NCBI GenBank assembly: GCA_039933315.1 | Contig: JBDTOI010000197.1 | Span: forward strand, 1-7,504 | Length of the DNA: 7,504 nucleotides | Source of the DNA: DASXRU01 sp039933315 | GTDB taxonomy: Bacteria > Acidobacteriota > Blastocatellia > Pyrinomonadales > Pyrinomonadaceae | Reading direction: 5' to 3' | In this document: in pieces, positions 1-4,638 of the stretch | Layout of the letters: each line of letters starts with the position of its first letter | How positions within the stretch are numbered: the first letter of the stretch is position 1 | Notes under the pieces: generated by a model | What the model saw: only the letters and a program-made list of their open reading frames with translations | What the model was told of the DNA's origin: nothing | Database searches by the model: none | Made by a program: the position numbers and the translations under genes

Positions 1-16
1 GTGCCGCCCCTACAAA
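1..16. repeat. Partial GC-rich hairpin repeat at left end
   Basis: These 16 bases (GTGCCGCCCCTACAAA) are the exact reverse complement of 7474-7489. The right-hand copy is a complete hairpin, so this is the distal arm of an opposite-orientation copy cut by the window edge. Such short GC-rich palindromes scattered between genes behave like REP elements. The family assignment is by structure only. Confidence 0.8.
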
Positions 17-157
17 GATGTACTCTAAACGCCCACTTGCCCCTGCTGAAATGTTTTTCCCTCCCTGTCTTATCCGAATGGAAGCTCGTTTTTGAGCCGG
101 GATGGCATGGTATCTGCCATCGCAAGACACTATTTGGCACTCAGGGAGAATTCCTCG
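17..157 (+). other. Upstream region of gene 1
   Basis: No gene is seen here. I find no convincing -35/-10 pair: the best -35-like hexamer, TTGAGC at 92-97, has no good partner 16-18 bases downstream. A promoter may lie in the repeat or outside the window. An in-frame TTG at 92, preceded by GGAAG at 80-84, is an alternative start for gene 1, but it adds 22 residues in front of an already long signal-peptide n-region. Confidence 0.4.
143..148 (+). promoter_or_regulatory. Ribosome binding site of gene 1
   Basis: AGGGAG lies nine bases before the ATG at 158 and is the best Shine-Dalgarno match near any of the in-frame starts (TTG 92, ATG 107, ATG 158, ATG 188). It decides the choice of ATG 158; ATG 188 has no purine-rich site in front of it. 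Confidence 0.6.
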
Positions 158-3100
158 ATGCGTTCTATTCCAACCCGTCACGTCGCTATGTTCATTTCCG
201 TTGTGAGGACCACGTCTCGCGTTACAAAGAAGGCTGCGCTCTTATTAATTTCCCTCGCGGCGTTGCTGGGGGGCGGCGCGGTCGTCGGGCGCGGCCAGTC
301 TGCGCTCGACGGTTTCGACCCGAATCCGAACGGCAGAATCGCGGCAGTCGTGGTCCAACCAGACGGCAAGATTCTTATCGGCGGCGATTTCACCACTCTC
401 GCGCCCAACGGTGGCGCGGTGGTTACGCGCAACTACATTGCGCGGTTAAACCCGGACGGTACGCTCGACCCTGCCTTCGATCCAAATGCGAACGAATTTG
501 TCCAGGCAATTGCGTTGCAAGCCGATGGCAAGATCATAGTTGGCGGGGATTTCACAAACATTGGCGGTCAGGCGCGCACTCGTCTCGCCCGGCTCGATGC
601 CACTACCGGATTGGCTGATTCATTCAATGGAAATGCAGACGGCGTAGTTCGCGTCCTCGCCCTCCAGGCGGACGGCAAAATTCTGGTCGCCGGCTCTTTT
701 GCGAACATTGGCGGCCAGCCGCGCGCTCGACTTGCCCGGCTTGATGCGACCACCGCCCTGGCTGACTCGTTCAACCCCAACCCGACTGCTCCTGTGAATT
801 CAATCGTGGTGCAGGCGGACGGTAAGGTTTTAGTTGGCGGAAACTTCTCGAATATCGGCGGACAGCCCCGTAGCCGCATGGCCCGCCTCGATGCCAGTAC
901 CGGCTTGCCGGATTCTTTCAACCCCAGCGCTAACGGTCAGGTCTACGCAATCGCGGTGCAGGCGGACGGCAAGATATTGGTGGGGGGCCAGTTTAACGGC
1001 GGCAACAGCATCGGCGGTCAACTCCGCAACCGTATCGCCCGGCTGGATCCCTCCAGCGGATTGGCGGATTCGTTCGACCCCAACGCTAACGATGAGGTTC
1101 GCGCAATCGCTGTGCAAGCGGATGGCAAGATTTTAGTAGGCGGGCTCTTCGGCGGAACGACTGGCATCAGCGGACAGCCGCGCAACAAAATTGCCCGGCT
1201 CGACCCCGTTAGCGGACTGCCTGATTCATTCGACCCGCAAGCTAGTTCGGCCGTTCTCACCATCGCGGTGCAGTCGAACGGTCAGGTACTAGCTGGCGGG
1301 GATTTCAACCTGCTCGCGCCAAACGGAGGAGCGGCAGTCACTCGCAACAACATCGCCCGCCTGGAAACCGATGGCCGGCTTGACCAGACGCTCAATCTCA
1401 GCATGGGCGCCGAACCGATTGCCGCTATCGCCGTGCAGGCTGACGGCAAGATTCTTATCGGCGGCAGCATTCTTTTCGGGGTAGTGGGCAACATGGCCCG
1501 ATTGAACACTGACGGCACGCTCGACACCGCTTTCAACCCAAACGCAAACGGATTTGTCCGCTCAATCGCGGTGCAGGATGACGGGAAGATCGTAGTAGGC
1601 GGAGATTTCACCAACATCGGCGGGCAGCCGCGCAACCGCATTGCCCGGCTCGATGCGGCGACCGGAGCGGCTGATGTCACATTCAATCCGAACGCCAACG
1701 GTGATGTCCGTACAATCGCTTTGCAGGCGGACGGCAAGATCTTAGTCGGCGGAATTTTCACATCTGTTGGCGGACAGACGCGGAACCGCATCGCCCGTCT
1801 CGATGCGGCCAGCGGCGCAGTGGATTCGTTCGACCCCAATGCGAATGGTGAGGTCTATTCGATCGCAGTGCAGGCGGACGGACGAATACTAGTAGGTGGC
1901 AATTTCGTCGGAGACAACTGCATCGGCGGGCAAAGACGCGATTTCATGGCTCGGCTCGATGACACTACAGGATTAGCTGATTCCTTTAATCCGAACCCGG
2001 ATTTTGCTGTCCATTCAATAGTGGCGCAGGCAGACGGTAAGATTTTAATGGGTGGCGTTTTCAACAACGTGGGCGGACAGCCGCGCAACCGCATCGCCAG
2101 ACTTGATGCCACGTCCGCACTGCCTGATTCGTTCAACCCTAACGCGACCGGTGCGGTCCATACAATCGGGTTACAGGCGGACGGCAAGGTTTTAGTGGGC
2201 GGGTTTTTCAATAACGTGGGCGGACAGCCGCGCAACCGCATCGCCCGGCTCGATGGCATGACAGGTTTGGCTGACAGCTTTAACCCGAATCCGGGCGATT
2301 TTCTCGACTCAATCGCGATACAGGCAGACGGAAAAATCCTGGTGGGCGGAGAGTTCGGAGCTATCGGCGGTCAGGCACGCGGAGCCTTTGCTCGTTTGAC
2401 CAATGACACGGCCGCGCTGCAAAACCTGGCGGTAACGCAAGACACCATCACCTGGACGCGCGCCGGCTCTAGCCCGCAATTCTCCCGCGTGACCTTTGAA
2501 TCTTCCAACGACAACATAAACTACACGCTGCTGGGCAATGGTATCGCTTCCGGCAGCAACTGGATCCTGACAGGTTTGAATCTTTCAACCGGAACGAACT
2601 TATATATCCGCGCGCGCGGCCACTATCACGGTGGCTGGCAAAACGGCTCAGAGAGCATTAACCAAACCGTGCGGAATGCCTTTCTGTCCGGGCCGCCGCC
2701 TGTTCTTCCGACGATCCAGTTCAGCCAGGGGAGCTACAGCAAATCAGAGAGTGGACCCAGCACGAACATCACCGTCACTCGCACCGGTGACACGTCTTTC
2801 ACTTCTGCCGTGGATTTCCGCACCGAGGGGAATAGTTACGTGCCCTGCAACCAGTTCAACGGCTCGGCAGTGCAGAACTGCGATTTCATTCTGAGTTCCG
2901 GCACTTTGAATTTTGCCGCCGGACAGACCAGCCGCACCTTTCCGATAATCATAAATGATGATACCTGGGTGGAAGGCAACGAGACGCTTGGTCTCACTCT
3001 GTCCAATCCAGTGAACGCGATTCTGGGAAGTCCCAGCACCGCTACTCTGACCATCACGGACAATGACCTGCCCGGAACTACTCCTTCAACGCCACCGAAG

Positions 3101-4321
3101 ACGTTTATTGCCGCGCTATCGAGTTTGCAGGAAGTGCCGCCTACCGGAACTTCGGGTAAAGGCGGCGGCATAGTGCAACTGAACTCAAGCGAGACGGGCG
3201 CCAGAGTGGGACTGATCTTTTCCACCATAAGCAGTGGCGAGACGGATGCCCACATTCACGGACCGGCAGCACCGGGAGTGAATGGTCCAATAGTGTTTCC
3301 CTTGCCTATCGGGACGGTGATCGAGCATTCCATCAGCCCTACCGCGCAGCAGGTTTCGGACTTGAAGATCGGCCTGCACTACATGAACGTGCACACCACC
3401 AACTTTACCGGGGGCGAGATACGCGGGCAGCTGCTGTGGAACCCATTGAATGAGCCGCAGTATCTGGTGACGCAGCATTACTACGATTTTCTGGGACGTT
3501 TGCCTGACCAGGGCGGGTTAGACTTCTGGGTCAACTCGCTGATCGGCTGCGGCGCAAATGTGCAGTGCCTGCGGGACCAGAGCGTTGGAGTATCGAATGC
3601 CTTCTTCTATGAACAGGAGTACCAGCAAACCGCTTCGTATGTGTTCCTGCTCTACCGGGCCGCTTATGGTAATACCCAGCCGTTTCCCAATCCGGATCCG
3701 GCGAATGTAACGGAGACTCAGAAGTTGCCACGTTATCTGACATTTGTCAGGGACCGGGCTCAGGTGGTGGGCGGAACGGAACTGGCCAATTCACAACAGG
3801 CGCTGGCCAATGCTTTTGTGCAGCGACCCGAGTTTGTCGCGCGCTATCCTTTGAGTCTTTCAACGGGATCACAGTTTGTGAATGCCGTCCTGGCGACGAT
3901 TCAGACCGCCAGCGGCGCTAACTTGTCTTCGGAGATCCCCATCCTGATCAATCATTTCAACACAGGCGGACGGGGACGAGTAATGTTCCACCTGGCGAAT
4001 GACTACTGGAATGGCTGCAATCGTCTGCCCGGGAGTCCGGCGGCGCCTTGTGTGCCATCAGGGTTTGGGGCAGCGGTAGACAACCGAGCATTCATCGATG
4101 CGGAGTACAACCGCTCGTTTGTGTACTCGCAGTACTCAGGCTACCTGCGCAGGGATGCGGACATAGGGGGCTTTCTGTTCTGGCTGAATCAGGTCAGCAC
4201 GGCCCCACCACGCAATGCTGGCAAGCAGAAGGGCATGGTCTGCGCGTTTATAACTTCTGAGGAGTACCAGTTCCGCTTCGGCGACAAGGCCCCCCGCACC
4301 AACGCTGAATGTATTCCCTAA
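158..4321 (+). CDS. Secreted delta-60 repeat propeller protein with Calx-beta, CHRD and DUF4214 domains
   Basis: Predicted exported protein of 1387 residues. A basic n-region and hydrophobic core (about residues 24-43, KKAALLLISLAALL) form a signal peptide with cleavage near 46-49. Residues 53-756 are fourteen delta-60 (DUF5122) repeats of 47-54 residues, core QADGKILVGG followed by GGQPRNRIARLD, a family thought to form beta-propellers. Residues 757-850 look like a fibronectin-type beta-sandwich. Residues 851-971 are Calx-beta, with acidic NDDTWVEGNE and closing TDND. Residues 981-1094 are CHRD, with DAHIHGPAAPG and YMNVHT. Residues 1101-1387 hold DUF4214-type repeats (FLGRLPDQGGLDFW; YLRRDADIGGFLFW). 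Cysteines occur only in the Calx-beta and DUF4214 parts, apart from one in repeat 11. No catalytic motif is visible, so a structural, adhesive or binding role at the cell surface is inferred. The 851-1387 part is shared with the downstream metalloprotease. ATG 158 was chosen for its AGGGAG site. Domain calls are strong; function is unknown. Confidence 0.9.
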   Translation: MRSIPTRHVAMFISVVRTTSRVTKKAALLLISLAALLGGGAVVGRGQSALDGFDPNPNGRIAAVVVQPDGKILIGGDFTTLAPNGGAVVTRNYIARLNPDGTLDPAFDPNANEFVQAIALQADGKIIVGGDFTNIGGQARTRLARLDATTGLADSFNGNADGVVRVLALQADGKILVAGSFANIGGQPRARLARLDATTALADSFNPNPTAPVNSIVVQADGKVLVGGNFSNIGGQPRSRMARLDASTGLPDSFNPSANGQVYAIAVQADGKILVGGQFNGGNSIGGQLRNRIARLDPSSGLADSFDPNANDEVRAIAVQADGKILVGGLFGGTTGISGQPRNKIARLDPVSGLPDSFDPQASSAVLTIAVQSNGQVLAGGDFNLLAPNGGAAVTRNNIARLETDGRLDQTLNLSMGAEPIAAIAVQADGKILIGGSILFGVVGNMARLNTDGTLDTAFNPNANGFVRSIAVQDDGKIVVGGDFTNIGGQPRNRIARLDAATGAADVTFNPNANGDVRTIALQADGKILVGGIFTSVGGQTRNRIARLDAASGAVDSFDPNANGEVYSIAVQADGRILVGGNFVGDNCIGGQRRDFMARLDDTTGLADSFNPNPDFAVHSIVAQADGKILMGGVFNNVGGQPRNRIARLDATSALPDSFNPNATGAVHTIGLQADGKVLVGGFFNNVGGQPRNRIARLDGMTGLADSFNPNPGDFLDSIAIQADGKILVGGEFGAIGGQARGAFARLTNDTAALQNLAVTQDTITWTRAGSSPQFSRVTFESSNDNINYTLLGNGIASGSNWILTGLNLSTGTNLYIRARGHYHGGWQNGSESINQTVRNAFLSGPPPVLPTIQFSQGSYSKSESGPSTNITVTRTGDTSFTSAVDFRTEGNSYVPCNQFNGSAVQNCDFILSSGTLNFAAGQTSRTFPIIINDDTWVEGNETLGLTLSNPVNAILGSPSTATLTITDNDLPGTTPSTPPKTFIAALSSLQEVPPTGTSGKGGGIVQLNSSETGARVGLIFSTISSGETDAHIHGPAAPGVNGPIVFPLPIGTVIEHSISPTAQQVSDLKIGLHYMNVHTTNFTGGEIRGQLLWNPLNEPQYLVTQHYYDFLGRLPDQGGLDFWVNSLIGCGANVQCLRDQSVGVSNAFFYEQEYQQTASYVFLLYRAAYGNTQPFPNPDPANVTETQKLPRYLTFVRDRAQVVGGTELANSQQALANAFVQRPEFVARYPLSLSTGSQFVNAVLATIQTASGANLSSEIPILINHFNTGGRGRVMFHLANDYWNGCNRLPGSPAAPCVPSGFGAAVDNRAFIDAEYNRSFVYSQYSGYLRRDADIGGFLFWLNQVSTAPPRNAGKQKGMVCAFITSEEYQFRFGDKAPRTNAECIP
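314..2425 (+). repeat. Fourteen tandem delta-60 (DUF5122) coding repeats
   Basis: In-frame units begin at 314, 476, 623, 770, 917, 1073, 1229, 1391, 1532, 1682, 1829, 1985, 2132 and 2279, and are 54, 49, 49, 49, 52, 52, 54, 47, 50, 49, 52, 49, 49 and 49 residues long. Each runs from an FDPNAN-like start through QADGKILVGG to IARLDATTGLADS-like ends. Units 1 and 7 carry a LAPNGGA(V/A)VTRN insertion, and units 5, 6 and 11 carry three extra residues before the GGQ (or SGQ) motif. Units 12 and 13 share 33 identical bases (2066-2098 and 2213-2245), which points to recent duplication. Fourteen units would fit two seven-bladed propellers; that is inference. Confidence 0.93.
2708..4318 (+). repeat. 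Shared C-terminal module, copy 1 (Calx-beta, CHRD, DUF4214)
   Basis: This 537-codon segment of gene 1 is paralogous to 5866-7470 in gene 2, colinear throughout with only small gaps. The match begins at P-T-(I/V)-QFSQGS, immediately after PPP-type linkers in both proteins, and runs to the last residue. It contains all Calx-beta, CHRD and DUF4214 sequence of the protein and no part of the propeller. The boundary marks it as a unit that has been duplicated or exchanged as a whole. Confidence 0.95.
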
Positions 4322-4515
4322 GTGGCACAGACTTCAGTCTGTGATTCAACACTCACCAGCGATAGCAAAGACTTCAGGGATTACTGTGCTTTTCGACGCG
4401 TAGCGTCGACGACTGAAAGCGGCGCTCAATTCATCATCACTACGCATCGAATACTTCTGGATGCTCCGTCTTGAGTAAGTTGATAGCGGACTTCACAGAC
4501 TAAAGTCTGTGCCAC
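4322..4515. repeat. REPIN-like pair of inverted palindromes between the genes
   Basis: The outer 22 bases on each side (4322-4343 and 4494-4515) are reverse complements with one mismatch. Each arm is itself a palindrome: CACAGACT-TC-AGTCTGTG at 4326-4343 and CACAGACT-AA-AGTCTGTG at 4494-4511. Between them lie a third hairpin at 4393-4409 and a partial direct repeat (GATAGC followed by ACTTCA near 4361 and 4482). No ORF and no clear target-site duplication are seen. The arrangement matches the architecture of paired REP elements (REPIN/BIME) or a small MITE. The repeat starts one base after the stop codon of gene 1. Confidence 0.75.
4393..4409. repeat. Internal hairpin TCGACGC-GTA-GCGTCGA
   Basis: A perfect seven-base-pair stem with a three-base loop sits inside the REPIN-like spacer. 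GCTTT at 4389-4393 and AAAGC at 4416-4420 could extend it as an interrupted outer stem. No T-run follows, so a rho-independent terminator is not supported; it is more likely another part of the repeat element. Confidence 0.6.
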
Positions 4516-4521
4516 AGCGCG

Positions 4522-4550
4522 TTGACATTACCTCGGTGGCGCATTAGAGT
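4522..4550 (+). promoter_or_regulatory. Sigma70-like promoter of the metalloprotease gene
   Basis: A perfect -35 hexamer TTGACA (4522-4527) is followed after exactly 17 bases by TAGAGT (4545-4550), which matches four of six positions of TATAAT including the first, second and last. Transcription would begin near 4557 and leave a leader of about 80 bases before the TTG at 4639. The promoter starts six bases after the REPIN-like repeat, so gene 2 can be transcribed independently of gene 1. Confidence 0.55.
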
Positions 4551-4627
4551 TTTTATTGTCTTTCCTGGACACCCGCCTCACAGGACAATTGGCGACTTTC
4601 CCAATCCGCCAGCTAAATTCCCGCCCC

Positions 4628-4631
4628 GAGG
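4628..4631 (+). promoter_or_regulatory. Ribosome binding site of gene 2
   Basis: GAGG, seven bases before the TTG at 4639, gives standard spacing and fixes the start. The longer reading from TTG 4522 would begin inside the promoter -35 box and put about 39 non-hydrophobic residues before the signal peptide. ATG 4681 would remove the basic n-region. Confidence 0.6.
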
Positions 4632-4638
4632 TTACCCA

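Noticed and set aside
92..157. TTG 92 or ATG 107 as the start of gene 1
   Set aside because: TTG 92 has a possible GGAAG site, but the extra residues precede an already long n-region and add no signal-peptide feature. ATG 158 has the stronger AGGGAG site. TTG 92 is not fully excluded.
1..618. Open frame on the + strand, 205 residues
   Set aside because: It overlaps the gene 1 start and its first repeats in another frame, has no recognisable domain, and its residue make-up (Arg-, Ser- and Gly-rich) is that of an out-of-frame reading.
568..2259. Several - strand open frames opposite the delta-60 repeats
   Set aside because: They repeat the same low-information pattern once per 147-base unit, as expected from the antisense of a tandem coding repeat, and have no convincing start signals.
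314..2425. Regular spacing that might suggest a CRISPR or satellite array
   Set aside because: The period is about 147-162 bases, the units are diverged, in frame and encode a known protein repeat. There are no short identical repeats with unique spacers.
4326..4343. Rho-independent terminator after gene 1
   Set aside because: The palindrome has only a two-base loop, is not GC-rich and is followed by ATTCAAC rather than a T-run. It is better explained as the arm of the repeat element.
4322..4638. Small RNA, riboswitch or short gene in the spacer
   Set aside because: The first 194 bases are repeat element and the rest is promoter and leader. Only weak five-base-pair stems (for example TCCTG/CAGGA near 4563) are seen in the leader, and no known riboswitch core or tRNA is recognised.
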